Positions 24,220 through 33,209 of a stretch of DNA of 36,837 bases are shown here, in pieces. The notes under the pieces were generated by a model. The model did no database searches. It worked only from the letters and a program-made list of their open reading frames with translations, and was not told where the DNA came from. The stretch's first letter is position 1, and every line of letters begins with the position of its first letter. Where the stretch lies: contig JAFZOY010000003.1 in NCBI GenBank assembly GCA_017552705.1, forward strand, positions 1 through 36,837, given 5' to 3'. The DNA comes from Bacteroidales bacterium (GTDB lineage Bacteria; Bacteroidota; Bacteroidia; Bacteroidales; UBA1715). Both the position numbers and the translations under genes were made by a program.

Positions 24220-24245
24220 AAAAGCACGCCGACAAGCGTGCTTTT
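24220..24245 (+). terminator. Terminator of tRNA-Ser
   Basis: AAAAGCACGC (24220-24229) pairs perfectly with GCGTGCTTTT (24236-24245) around a 6-base loop, with the T run in the 3' arm. It ends the tRNA transcript about 30 bases past the tRNA. Confidence 0.8.
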
Positions 24246-24411
24246 GTTGTATTTTTCCGACAACTTTTTCCCACATATTTTTTTCGCAAAAATCATTCGG
24301 AAACAAAAATCAGCATTTGGGAATGAAATTCTTCACTTCAATAAAAAATACAAAATAATATTCAAAATAAATGTTTCTTTTGCTCCCGTGTTTAAGAAAA
24401 ACAAACAGAGT

Positions 24412-26313
24412 ATGGAATCAATGACAATAAAACGGATTGCGGCCGTAATTCTCCTCACAGTTATCACGGCAATTTCATCGATAGCACAACAAAACAATCC
24501 TCTTGACGATATTTTCACTGTTTCGAACGGCAACGGCGAAAAAACGTTTTATTTCCATTGGTCATCAGTAAACAACGACAAATTCACGCTCGAAGTTTCC
24601 CGTGACGGAGCAAGTTTCTCGGAAATCACGACTATTTCGAGAAGCGATAAAAACGATTATGAATACACGTGGATTTGCAATATGAAAGATGTAACCACTT
24701 TGTATTTCCGCTTGAAACAAACCGACAAAAACGGAGAAGCATCGTATTCAAACGTGGTTTCGGCAAAATTGCAACAGGATTCAGAATCTACGCGAACTAC
24801 AACAAATAATTCCGTGAAGATGCAAGTCAATCTTGAAGATTGTAGAAGTTTTGCCCTTGAAAACAACAAGAAATTGAAAATTGCCCAAGAGGAAATCACC
24901 AAGGCTGGCTACGACAAGAAAGCGGCATTTGCAAACTACTTGCCAAAAGTATCTGTTTCAGGTGCTTACATGTATAGCGACGCAGACATACAACTATTGA
25001 GCGACGAGCAGGATAACGCCCTACGAAATATGGGAACGGCAATGGGACAAGAACTTGGTGGTTCATTGGTTCAAATGCAACAAAATGCAGCAACTACGGT
25101 TCAACAAATTATGGCGAATCCTGCTGCCGACCCTGCTTTGGCAAACCTGATAGCCAATAGCCCTACCGTTCAACAAATGTTGCAAAAACTACAGACAACC
25201 GACATCAACGCTTCACTGAATCCGACTGTGGCAAGCATGAACGAATTGGGCGGAAACATTGCAGATGCTTTCCAACTTGACACCCGTAACATTTATGCAG
25301 GTATGATTTCGGTGGAAGAACCTTTGTTTCTTGGTGGTAAAATCGTTACGTACAACAAGATAGCCAAGGCAAAACAAGAATTGGAAACGACGAAATATAG
25401 TGCCGAGGAACAAGAAACAATTATTGAGACTGACAAATTATATTGGCAAATCGTTTCTCTTTCAAATAAACTGAAACTGACGGAGAAATATGTGGAATTG
25501 CTTCAGACTATGTCGGAAAATGTGGAGAAAATGGCTGGCGAAGGCGTTGCTACCGCATCCGACAAACTTTCGGTAAAAGTTAAGCTGAATCAGGCGGAAA
25601 CTGCCTTGCTGAAAGTGCAGAATGGCTTGGCACTGTCGAAAATGTTGTTGTGCCAACATTGTGGCCTCGACATCAACACCGACATAATGCTTGCCGACGA
25701 GACGTTGGAGGAAGTGCTTGTTTCGGAAGCTCCGTTGCAATACACCGAAGCCGAGATTATGGAAAATCGTCCAGAGTTGAAAAGCCTTAATTTGGCAACG
25801 GAACTCTATCATCAGAATGTGAATCTGACCCGCTCCGATTATCTGCCGACAGTTGCGGCTTTCGGAAACTATGTGGTTACCAATCCATCTTGTTCGAATG
25901 GTTTCCAAAACGATTTTGACGGATTCTGGAATGTAGGCGTTGTGGCAAAAATTCCTATCTGCCAATGGGGCGAAGGATACAACAAAGTTCGCAAGGCAAA
26001 AGCCGACGAAAAAATTGCTCAATATAAATTAGATGATGCCAAAGAAAAGATTATGCTTCAGGTCAATCAGTATGAACGACAGATTGAGGAGGCGAAATCG
26101 CGTGTGAAACTGGCAGAGGAAAAAATGAGTGATGCCGAGGAAAATCTTCGTATGGCAACGCTCGGTTTTGAGGAAGGTGTGATTCCGTCGTCGGGATTGA
26201 CCGAAGCCCAAACAGCTTGGTTACAGGCACATTCGGAATATATTGACGCAAAAATAGACTGGATTATGGCAAAAGTCTATCTTCAAAAAGCAACTGGTAT
26301 GTTAAATAAATAA
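24412..26313 (+). CDS. TolC-family outer-membrane efflux protein with an N-terminal Ig/FN3-like domain
   Basis: The 633-residue protein starts at the ATG at 24412 (or 24421); upstream codons open in frame overlap the tRNA terminator and are not credible. It has a signal peptide (RIAAVILLTVITAISSIAQ). Residues about 25-125 form a beta-domain of the kind that usually precedes T9SS tails (FYFHWSSVNNDKFTLEVSRD, then TLYFRLKQTDKNGEASYSNV). The OEP region from about 135 begins VNLEDCRSFALENNKKLKIA and ends with LRMATLGFEEGVIPSSGLTE and AKVYLQKATG, the two-copy TolC helical hairpin pattern. A Gln/Asn/Ala-rich insertion (about 210-275) is unusual. It forms the outer-membrane channel for the three genes that follow 13 bases downstream. 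Confidence 0.85.
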   Translation: MESMTIKRIAAVILLTVITAISSIAQQNNPLDDIFTVSNGNGEKTFYFHWSSVNNDKFTLEVSRDGASFSEITTISRSDKNDYEYTWICNMKDVTTLYFRLKQTDKNGEASYSNVVSAKLQQDSESTRTTTNNSVKMQVNLEDCRSFALENNKKLKIAQEEITKAGYDKKAAFANYLPKVSVSGAYMYSDADIQLLSDEQDNALRNMGTAMGQELGGSLVQMQQNAATTVQQIMANPAADPALANLIANSPTVQQMLQKLQTTDINASLNPTVASMNELGGNIADAFQLDTRNIYAGMISVEEPLFLGGKIVTYNKIAKAKQELETTKYSAEEQETIIETDKLYWQIVSLSNKLKLTEKYVELLQTMSENVEKMAGEGVATASDKLSVKVKLNQAETALLKVQNGLALSKMLLCQHCGLDINTDIMLADETLEEVLVSEAPLQYTEAEIMENRPELKSLNLATELYHQNVNLTRSDYLPTVAAFGNYVVTNPSCSNGFQNDFDGFWNVGVVAKIPICQWGEGYNKVRKAKADEKIAQYKLDDAKEKIMLQVNQYERQIEEAKSRVKLAEEKMSDAEENLRMATLGFEEGVIPSSGLTEAQTAWLQAHSEYIDAKIDWIMAKVYLQKATGMLNK

Positions 26314-26326
26314 AACAAAATAAACT

Positions 26327-27328
26327 ATGGCAACAGATAAACAACAAACAGTAAACACAATTGCAGCCCTTGCCGTTTTGGCTAGCATTATTGGTGTGGT
26401 ATGTGTAGTAGGAATCCTCACTTTCGGAAAGAACGATGAGATTCTTCAAGGTCAAGCCGAAGCGAATGAATATCGTGTTTCGAGCAAGGTGCCTGGCCGA
26501 CTTTTGGAAATTCGCGTACACGAAGGTCAGAAGGTGAAAGCCGGCGATACGCTTGCGATTATCGAGGCTCCCGAAGTTGAGGCAAAAATGGCACAAGCCG
26601 AAGCTGTGAAAACCGCTGCCGAAGCCCAAAATACAAAAGCAGAGAAAGGTGCTCGCCGTGAACAAATCCAGGCAGCATACGAAATGTGGCAAAAGGCAAA
26701 AACGGGTAAGGAAATCACTGAAAAATCATTCAACCGTATCAATAACTTGTACAAAGAAGGCGTGGTAAGTGCGCAAAAATACGATGAAGTGAAAGCACAA
26801 TACGATGCCGCCGTTTCTACCGAAAAAGCCGCTCACGCACAATATTCCATGGCTGTGAAAGGTGCTCAGGAAGAAGACAAGGAAATGGCTGCCGCACAAG
26901 TGAAACAAGCCGAAGGAGTTGTTGCCGAAGTTAATTCCTATATAAACGAAACGATTTTAACTGCATACGCCGACGGCGAAATCACCGAGATTTATCCTCA
27001 CATAGGTGAATTGGTTGGCACAGGTGCGCCAATCATGTCGGTTGCAATGATGAACGACATGTGGACGACATTCAACGTCCGTGAAGATTATCTGCAAAAA
27101 ATGCAAATCGGTACGGAGTTCGAAGCGTATATCCCCGCATTGGACACGTCGGCAACAATGCGAATTGATTATATGAAAGATTTGGGCGATTATGCCGCAT
27201 GGAAGTCAACGAAACAAACTGGTCAATATGACTTGAAGACGTTCGAAGTTCGTGCAACGCCGAAAGATGACGTGAAAGGACTTCGTCCGGGAATGACAGT
27301 TTTGTATAAGATTAACGAAAAGAAATAA
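26327..27328 (+). CDS. HlyD-family membrane-fusion (periplasmic adaptor) protein
   Basis: The 333-residue adaptor has one N-terminal transmembrane anchor (about 11-33, IAALAVLASIIGVVCVVGIL). The lipoyl half-motif VSSKVPGRLLEIRVHEGQKV with AGDTLAIIEAPE is followed by a long coiled-coil hairpin (about 90-205, Ala/Glu/Lys/Gln-rich). The second lipoyl half is ILTAYADGEITEIYPHIGEL, then a beta-barrel and a LRPGMTVLYKI end. It links the inner-membrane permeases to the TolC-like channel. It is closest in layout to the YhiI/EmrA-like adaptors that pair with ABC-2 exporters. It sits 13 bases after the TolC-like gene and 18 before the first permease gene. Confidence 0.92.
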   Translation: MATDKQQTVNTIAALAVLASIIGVVCVVGILTFGKNDEILQGQAEANEYRVSSKVPGRLLEIRVHEGQKVKAGDTLAIIEAPEVEAKMAQAEAVKTAAEAQNTKAEKGARREQIQAAYEMWQKAKTGKEITEKSFNRINNLYKEGVVSAQKYDEVKAQYDAAVSTEKAAHAQYSMAVKGAQEEDKEMAAAQVKQAEGVVAEVNSYINETILTAYADGEITEIYPHIGELVGTGAPIMSVAMMNDMWTTFNVREDYLQKMQIGTEFEAYIPALDTSATMRIDYMKDLGDYAAWKSTKQTGQYDLKTFEVRATPKDDVKGLRPGMTVLYKINEKK

Positions 27329-27346
27329 TTCTAACGGGTAAGAATT

Positions 27347-28516
27347 ATGCAGAAACTTCGCAAGATATTAGCCGTTGCGAAACGCGAGATTTTTCGACTG
27401 ACAAGTCGTCCGCTGTATCTTTTCAGCATGATACTTGCCCCATTGTTCTCGTACATTTTCTTCACGACATTGATGGCCGACGGTCTTCCCAACGACCTGC
27501 CAATCGGTGTGGTTGACGAAGACAATACCTCGGTTACGCGGCAAATTATCCGTAACCTCGATGCGTTCCAGCAATCAAAAATTGTGGAACAATACAGCAG
27601 TTTTGCCGAAGCCCGCAAAGCCATGCAACAAGGTAAAATCTACGCTGTTTACTACATTCCGCAAGGAACGACGCAGTTGGCTCTTGCAAGCAAACAACCA
27701 ACTATTTCGTTCTACACGTCGGCAACCTTTTTGATTCCTGCCTCGTTGGAATACCGCGACATGAAAATGATGTCGGAATATGCGGCAGGGGCAATTACGC
27801 GAAGCACGCTCTATGCCAAAGGTTACACCGAATCGCAGGCAATGGCGATGTTGCAGCCTATTAAGATGGAAATGCACGCCATAAACAACCCGTCGTTGAA
27901 TTATTCGATTTATCTGTCAAATTGCTTGTTACCAGCAATTCTGAGTTTGCTGATTATGCAAGTGACCATATTCTCCATTTATTCGGAATTGAAGGAAGAA
28001 ACCTCGAAAGAATGGCTTGCAATGACCGACAACGATGTGTATGCCGCCATATTTGGAAAACTGTTTCCGCAGTTCATAGTTTGGTTGTTGATGGGATTCG
28101 CATATCTTGTATTGCTCTATGGGTATTTTCATTTCCCGCTCCACAGCGGACTATTACCGATGGTTATCCTAATGGTGACGCTTGTGATTGTAAGTCAAGC
28201 ATTTGCCGTATTCCTTTGTGGTGCCGTTCCGTCACTTCGTTGGGCGTTGAGTTTGGCAACACTTTGGGGCGTGCTTTCCATTCCTATCAGTGGGTTCTCG
28301 TTCCCTAAAATGGCATTTCCACCAGCATTGCAAGGAGCTTCGTATCTATTCCCTATGCGTTACTATTTCTTGGTGTATGTTGACCAAGCTCTCAACGGAC
28401 GACCATTCGGCTACACATGGATTTACTACGCCCTGCTGTGTGCGTTCCTGTTGCTTCCGATAGTCGTGATGCGACGCTTAAAGAAATTCCTGTTGGAATA
28501 TCATTATCAAATTTAA
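27347..28516 (+). CDS. ABC-2 type permease 1
   Basis: The 389-residue ABC-2 (YhgE/YbhR-like) inner-membrane protein has an N-terminal helix after KREIFRLTSRPLYLF (SMILAPLFSYIFFTTL). A large periplasmic domain (about 45-190) follows, with the typical LPIGVVDEDNTSVTRQIIRN opening. Five or six C-terminal helices follow (LLPAILSLLIMQVTIFSIY, FIVWLLMGFAYLVLLYGYFH, LVIVSQAFAVFLCGAVPSL and others), ending with PMRYYFLVYVDQALNGRPF, the family's conserved C-terminal segment. It is expected to pair with the next gene as a heterodimeric export channel. No ATP-binding domain is fused or adjacent. Substrate unknown. Confidence 0.9.
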   Translation: MQKLRKILAVAKREIFRLTSRPLYLFSMILAPLFSYIFFTTLMADGLPNDLPIGVVDEDNTSVTRQIIRNLDAFQQSKIVEQYSSFAEARKAMQQGKIYAVYYIPQGTTQLALASKQPTISFYTSATFLIPASLEYRDMKMMSEYAAGAITRSTLYAKGYTESQAMAMLQPIKMEMHAINNPSLNYSIYLSNCLLPAILSLLIMQVTIFSIYSELKEETSKEWLAMTDNDVYAAIFGKLFPQFIVWLLMGFAYLVLLYGYFHFPLHSGLLPMVILMVTLVIVSQAFAVFLCGAVPSLRWALSLATLWGVLSIPISGFSFPKMAFPPALQGASYLFPMRYYFLVYVDQALNGRPFGYTWIYYALLCAFLLLPIVVMRRLKKFLLEYHYQI

Positions 28517-28520
28517 CTCG

Positions 28521-29675
28521 ATGAAATGGCTCTTTAACATATTGGATGTTTGGCTACACGAACTTGTACGTGTATTGAAGGATGAAGGTGTGCTGGTATT
28601 CTTCTTTGTAGTACCGCTTCTGTATCCACCTTTGTATGCGTATCTTTATAATAATGAGGCCGTTAAAGAAGTTCCTGCCGTGGTTGTCGATAATTGTAAG
28701 ACGACAATGAGCCGTGAGTTTCTACGAAATGTTGACGCAAGCGCCGATATAAAAATCGTGGCTCACTGTGCCGATATGCAAGAAGCGCAAGAACTGATTC
28801 GTCAGCACACTGCGTATTGCCTTATTTATGTTCCTGCCGAGTTCCAGAAAAACATATTGGAAGGAAAGCAATCCGTTGTGGAACTTTACAGCGACATGAG
28901 CGGTTTGTTATACTACAAGGCCGTTCTCAGTTCATGCACCGAGGTTTCGCTGTCGATGAACCAAGACATTAAGGCACAGCGACTTGTGGGAGCAACCAAA
29001 GAACAGGCTGAAACGTTCGCCTATCCAATCAAATATAAATATGTGCCGATGTTCAACACGCAAAGCGGTTTCGCCACTTTTTTGATTCCTGCCGTGCTGA
29101 TTATGATTATTCAGCAGACCTTGGTATTGGGCGTTGGCATGTTGATGGGCGACGAGGAAGAACGGAGACGAAAAGGACTTGTGTTGGAACACATACAAGA
29201 TAAAAAACCGCTTACGATTCTTCTTGGAAAATCGGGCGTCTATATCACGTTGTATCTTTTTGTGAGCGTGTATTTGGTGTGCATTGTCCCACGACTTTTC
29301 GGTTTGATTCAGATTTGGCAATGGCAAGAGCTGATAGCGATGATGTTCCCGTATATTCTTGCGTGCGTATTTTTCAGCATCATCATTTCAACCTTCGCCA
29401 AAGACCGTGAATCGTTTATCGTGTTGTTCGTGTTCATGTCGATTCCGATGTTGTTTATGACAGGTATTTCGTGGCCAGGCTCCTCTATTCCAGCCGTTTG
29501 GAAAGCATTGTCGTACGCATTCCCGTCAACATTGGGAGTGAACGCATTTGCTCGTATTTCCGAAATGGGCGCGCTGATGGAAGATGTCCGTCCCGAAATA
29601 ATCGGTTTATGGATTCAGACGGCTGTTTTCTTCGTGATAGCGTGGATATTGTATCGAAAAGAATACAAGAAATAG
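28521..29675 (+). CDS. ABC-2 type permease 2
   Basis: The 384-residue partner begins 4 bases after permease 1 and has the same topology: the first helix VLVFFFVVPLLYPPLYAYLY, a periplasmic domain opening with VPAVVVDNCKTTMSREFLRN, then helices including GFATFLIPAVLIMIIQQTLV, VYITLYLFVSVYLVCIVP, FPYILACVFFSIIISTF and LFVFMSIPMLFMTGISWPGS, and the ending LSYAFPSTLGVNAFARISEM. The stop codon is TAG, which matters for interpreting the cysS amber codon. It ends the operon; no terminator hairpin is seen in the 180 bases that follow. Confidence 0.9.
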   Translation: MKWLFNILDVWLHELVRVLKDEGVLVFFFVVPLLYPPLYAYLYNNEAVKEVPAVVVDNCKTTMSREFLRNVDASADIKIVAHCADMQEAQELIRQHTAYCLIYVPAEFQKNILEGKQSVVELYSDMSGLLYYKAVLSSCTEVSLSMNQDIKAQRLVGATKEQAETFAYPIKYKYVPMFNTQSGFATFLIPAVLIMIIQQTLVLGVGMLMGDEEERRRKGLVLEHIQDKKPLTILLGKSGVYITLYLFVSVYLVCIVPRLFGLIQIWQWQELIAMMFPYILACVFFSIIISTFAKDRESFIVLFVFMSIPMLFMTGISWPGSSIPAVWKALSYAFPSTLGVNAFARISEMGALMEDVRPEIIGLWIQTAVFFVIAWILYRKEYKK

Positions 29676-30420
29676 ACGCTGTATTTATTTTTCAATTTTA
29701 CATTTTTGGAACGTGGGTTGGTTATGGATTGTAGCCGACTGATTTTCGTATATCAGTGTACATTTTGTTGAACAATCCTAATTTGAAAAAGGGTTGGAAA
29801 CTAAAAAACGCTATTTTTACGTGATACTATATCCTATTGGCAGAGAAACAAAAAATGAAACAGGACAAAAGATACACGCCATCTTATCCGTTCATGTGTG
29901 TTTCATTATGAATTTGAGTTCATTCATCCCTTTGCAGATGGCAACGGGCGTATGGGACGTATGTGGCAAACGCTTTTTCTAATGCAGTGGAATCCTATTT
30001 TCGCTTGGATTCCTGTAGAAACTATTGTAAAAGAGCATCAGCAAGAATACTATGATGCTATAGCCCTTAGCGATAAACAGGGGGAAAGTACTCCTTTTGT
30101 TTCTTTTATGCTTCATTGCCTCTATTCGGCATTGCAAGAGTTTCAAAAAAGTGGACCAGAAAAAACTGCTGAAAAAATCAGGTCGTATCCGCCGCATTGG
30201 ATCGCAAAAAGGCGGCTATTGGGAAGTAATTCAATAGAAAAACTGTCAAATCAGCTGGTTAATCATAAAAATATTGTGAAATCAGGATATCTCAATGCTG
30301 ATTCAGTTATTTCCATGAATCTAAAGACTCCTGAATTTTATCAAGATGAAGATTTCAGGGCAATATTATGGAGGGCGGAACGTCTTGATACTGAGACTGA
30401 TACAAATACGAATATCAACC

Positions 30421-30468
30421 AAAATGATAGGCAAAATGATAGCCAAAATGATAGGCAAAATGATAGGC
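30421..30468 (+). repeat. Four 12-base tandem repeats in the Fic linker
   Basis: AAAATGATAGGC occurs four times in a row (the second copy ends in GCC), encoding (Q)NDRQ-NDSQ-NDRQ-NDRQ. The unit is a multiple of 3, so copy-number change would lengthen or shorten the linker without a frameshift. Confidence 0.9.
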
Positions 30469-30631
30469 AAAAGTTTAGTAAAAGACAGAGTAAAATTCTT
30501 CGTTTAATAGATGGGAATAGCTCTATTACAGCAGAGGAATTAGCACAAAAAATGGATGTGTCTGTGCCAACAATTTATCGTGACCTAAAATCATTACACA
30601 TCAAATGGTCGGGACCAGCAAAAACTGGGCA

Positions 30632-30661
30632 TTGGGTATTTGAAAAAAAATTGTACCTTTG
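30632..30661 (+). promoter_or_regulatory. Promoter of the GH94 phosphorylase gene
   Basis: TTG (30632-30634), 19 bases, then TACCTTTG (30654-30661) is a good Bacteroidota -33/-7 pair. It lies within the last 31 bases of the Fic frame; the start would be near 30668, about 34 bases before the ATG. Confidence 0.6.
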
Positions 30662-30701
30662 AAACGTTATTTTTTGAATAGTAACTTTTAATCATTTTTG
30701 T

Positions 30702-33098
30702 ATGCAATACGGCTATTTTGATGACGAACACAAGGAATATGTCATCACGAAACCAGACACTCCAACTTCGTGGAGCAACTATCTTGGCGATACTCGCTAT
30801 GGTGCAATCATTACAAACAACGCTGGCGGATATTCATTTTTCCGCTCGTCGGTGCAAGGTTGTTTTCTTCGAATTAAATTCAACAATGTGCCGCTTGACC
30901 AGCCTGGTCGCTATTTGTACATCCACGACTGCGAAAGCAAGGATTTCTGGTCGGGTTCGTGGCAACCAGTAGGCAAACCTCTTGACAAATACAAGAGCGA
31001 ATGTCGCCATGGTTCTGCCTACACGAAAATTTCTTCGGAATACAGCAACATAAAAACCGAAACGTTGTATTTCGTTCCTATGGGACAGGAATTTGAAGTG
31101 TGGAATGTAAAAATTACCAACACTGGCAAAAAAGCCCGCAAGTTGCGTGCGTTCACTTATGTGGAATTTGCATCGAACTGGAACATGAACGATGACAGCA
31201 ACAACTTGCAATACACGCAATACATTATTAAAACTGCTTACAAAAATGGTTTCGTTGACCACGGAAGCAATTTGTATATGCCCGAAGATCCTGAAAATTT
31301 CCAGAACAAAGACCAAGCACGTCACTCGTTTATTGGCGTTGTAGGTCAGAAAGTTACGGGTTTCGACAGCGACAGAAGCAAGTTCTTGGGCGCATATCGC
31401 ACATACGCAAATCCACAAACTGTGGTAAACGGAAAATGTAGCAATTCCCTAACCGAAGGCGACAACGGTTGCGGAACTTTGCAAGTGGACGTTGACCTCC
31501 AACCGGGCGAGACAAAGGAATTCTCCGTTGTTCTTGGTATCGGCAAGGCGTGGGAAGAAGGCAAAAAAGCAGCAAAAATGGTTGCCACGCCGGCAAAGGT
31601 TACAGCCGAATTCAACAAAATCGTAAACTACTGGCATGGCCGTATTGAAGGTCTTTCGGCAAAAACTCCCGATGCGGCTTTCAATAGCATGATAAACATG
31701 TGGAATCCGTTCAACAACTTGATTACATACGCATGGAGCCGCGCCGCTTCGCTCATCTACCGCGGTGAACGCGACGGTATGGGCTATCGCGATACAATTC
31801 AAGATATGCTTGGCGTTATCCACAACATTCCCGAAGAAGTTGTTTCTCGTCTGGAACTTATGTTGACAGGACAAAACTCCAACGGTGGCGCAATGCCTGT
31901 GGTGAAGCCGTTTGCACACAATCCGGGACACGAGGCACCGACTCCCGAAGCCGACTTCCGTTCCGACGACTGTATGTGGTTGTTCAACACCGTTCCGACG
32001 TATGTTAAGGAAATTGGCGACCTCAATTATTACAATAAAGTGCTTCCATTCTCCGACAAGGGCGAAGGCACTGTTTTGGAACACTTGAAACGTGCCATCC
32101 AGTTTAACCTTGACCGCAGAGGCAAGAACGGTCTGCCTTGCGGCTTGAAAGCCGACTGGAACGACTGTCTTGTACTTGGTGCAAAAGGTGAGACTGTTTT
32201 CGTGGCAATGCAACTTCGCTACGCGTTGACGGTTTACATTGACATTTGTACTCGTTTGAACAAGAAAGACGAAGTGAAATGGGCAGAAGGCCATTTGACC
32301 ACATTGACGAAAACTATCGACAAAGTTGCATGGGACGGCGAATGGTACGTGCGTGCAATCAAGGAAGACGGCTACGTTTTCGGTACGAAAAACGACCCAT
32401 TGAACGAAGGAAAGATTTGGTTGAACCCGAACTCATGGGCAATCATTTCTGGACAAGCAACTGGCGAACGTGCCGAGACGGTTATGAACAGCGTTGAGAA
32501 ACATTTGGCTATTAAATATGGTTTGGTTTTGTGCGATCCTCCATACGAAAAGACAGAGGCATCGGTTATCAAGGCACCGTTGTTCAACAAGGGAATGAAA
32601 GAAAATGCCGCTGTGTTCCAGCACACGCAAGGCTGGGGCATTATGGCCGATTGTATTTTGGGACACGGAAAACGTGCATTCAAGAACTACAAGAACTATC
32701 TTCCTGCCGCATACAACGAAAAAGCAGAAGTTCGTCAGATTGAACCGTATGTATATGCACAAACCACATGTTCTACCTACAACATGCGTGCTGGTCAAAG
32801 CCGTTGTCCGTGGTTGAGCGGAACGGCTTCGTGGGCATATTTCACTGCTGCCCAGTACATTTTGGGTATTCGTCCCGATTACGAAGGACTGTTGATTGAC
32901 CCTTGTATTCCAGGTTGGAAAGGCTTCACTGCCACACGTAAATTCCGCGGAAAAATTGCGAACATCACCGTAAAGAATCCTAAGAAAGTGGAAAAAGGCG
33001 TGGTTTCTATCACATTAAACGGCAAGGCAGTTGAAGGAAACGTGGTTCCATTCAGCAAGATGAAGAAGGAAAATGAAATTGTTGTGATAATGGGATAA
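30702..33098 (+). CDS. GH94 disaccharide phosphorylase (cellobiose phosphorylase-like)
   Basis: The 798-residue protein is a full-length GH94 enzyme that splits a beta-1,4 disaccharide with phosphate into glucose-1-phosphate (or a hexosamine-1-phosphate) and a sugar, in the cytoplasm (no signal peptide). The N-terminal MQYGYFDDEHKEYVITKPDT and NAGGYSFFRSS form the start of the beta-sandwich. The catalytic (alpha/alpha)6 barrel has GMGYRDTIQDMLG and the general-acid Asp in LKADWNDCLVLG. Phosphate-site regions include EPYVYAQTTCS and SGTASWAYF; the C-terminus LGIRPDYEGLLIDPCIPGWK is characteristic. The family splits into cellobiose, cellodextrin, chitobiose and laminaribiose phosphorylases; overall pattern best fits cellobiose or chitobiose types, and the GH8 gene in the same window favours cellobiose. 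It is transcribed alone with a strong terminator. Confidence 0.88.
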   Translation: MQYGYFDDEHKEYVITKPDTPTSWSNYLGDTRYGAIITNNAGGYSFFRSSVQGCFLRIKFNNVPLDQPGRYLYIHDCESKDFWSGSWQPVGKPLDKYKSECRHGSAYTKISSEYSNIKTETLYFVPMGQEFEVWNVKITNTGKKARKLRAFTYVEFASNWNMNDDSNNLQYTQYIIKTAYKNGFVDHGSNLYMPEDPENFQNKDQARHSFIGVVGQKVTGFDSDRSKFLGAYRTYANPQTVVNGKCSNSLTEGDNGCGTLQVDVDLQPGETKEFSVVLGIGKAWEEGKKAAKMVATPAKVTAEFNKIVNYWHGRIEGLSAKTPDAAFNSMINMWNPFNNLITYAWSRAASLIYRGERDGMGYRDTIQDMLGVIHNIPEEVVSRLELMLTGQNSNGGAMPVVKPFAHNPGHEAPTPEADFRSDDCMWLFNTVPTYVKEIGDLNYYNKVLPFSDKGEGTVLEHLKRAIQFNLDRRGKNGLPCGLKADWNDCLVLGAKGETVFVAMQLRYALTVYIDICTRLNKKDEVKWAEGHLTTLTKTIDKVAWDGEWYVRAIKEDGYVFGTKNDPLNEGKIWLNPNSWAIISGQATGERAETVMNSVEKHLAIKYGLVLCDPPYEKTEASVIKAPLFNKGMKENAAVFQHTQGWGIMADCILGHGKRAFKNYKNYLPAAYNEKAEVRQIEPYVYAQTTCSTYNMRAGQSRCPWLSGTASWAYFTAAQYILGIRPDYEGLLIDPCIPGWKGFTATRKFRGKIANITVKNPKKVEKGVVSITLNGKAVEGNVVPFSKMKKENEIVVIMG

Positions 33099-33125
33099 CA
33101 ACAATCCCCTTGCTAACGAACGACA

Positions 33126-33160
33126 AGAAAGAGATGTAGCAATACATCTCTTTCTGTTTT
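33126..33160. terminator. Strong terminator between the GH94 gene and abiEii
   Basis: A 13-base perfect stem (AGAAAGAGATGTA at 33126-33138, TACATCTCTTTCT at 33143-33155) with a GCAA tetraloop, followed by GTTTT. It separates two convergent genes. Confidence 0.85.
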
Positions 33161-33209
33161 CTGTTGTTGCGCGTTAATCAAAGTAAAAAGTCGGATTCTT
33201 TGGGAATTA

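Larger units (their letters stand above)
29859..30662 (+). pseudogene. 5'-truncated Fic-domain protein with C-terminal winged helix
   Basis: The frame is open from a stop at 29856 and homology begins abruptly at about DTRHLIRSCVFHYEFEF. It goes directly into the Fic catalytic motif HPFADGNGRMGR, with His, Asp and Arg kept. The usual 150 or so N-terminal residues, including most of the Fic helical bundle and any N-terminal inhibitory helix, are absent; the upstream 180 bases do not encode them in any frame. The only possible start is the GTG at 29898, 9 codons before the motif. A C-terminal repeat linker (NDRQ/NDSQ units) and a winged-helix domain (SITAEELAQKMDVSVPTIYR) follow, ending SGPAKTGHWVFEK. 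Fic enzymes AMPylate target proteins. This copy is most likely inactive, though a short product is possible. It contains the promoter of the next gene at its 3' end. Confidence 0.75.

Noticed and set aside
29794..29979. 62-codon ORF before the Fic motif as the missing Fic N-terminus
   Set aside because: It is in a different frame and its sequence does not resemble the Fic N-terminal helices.
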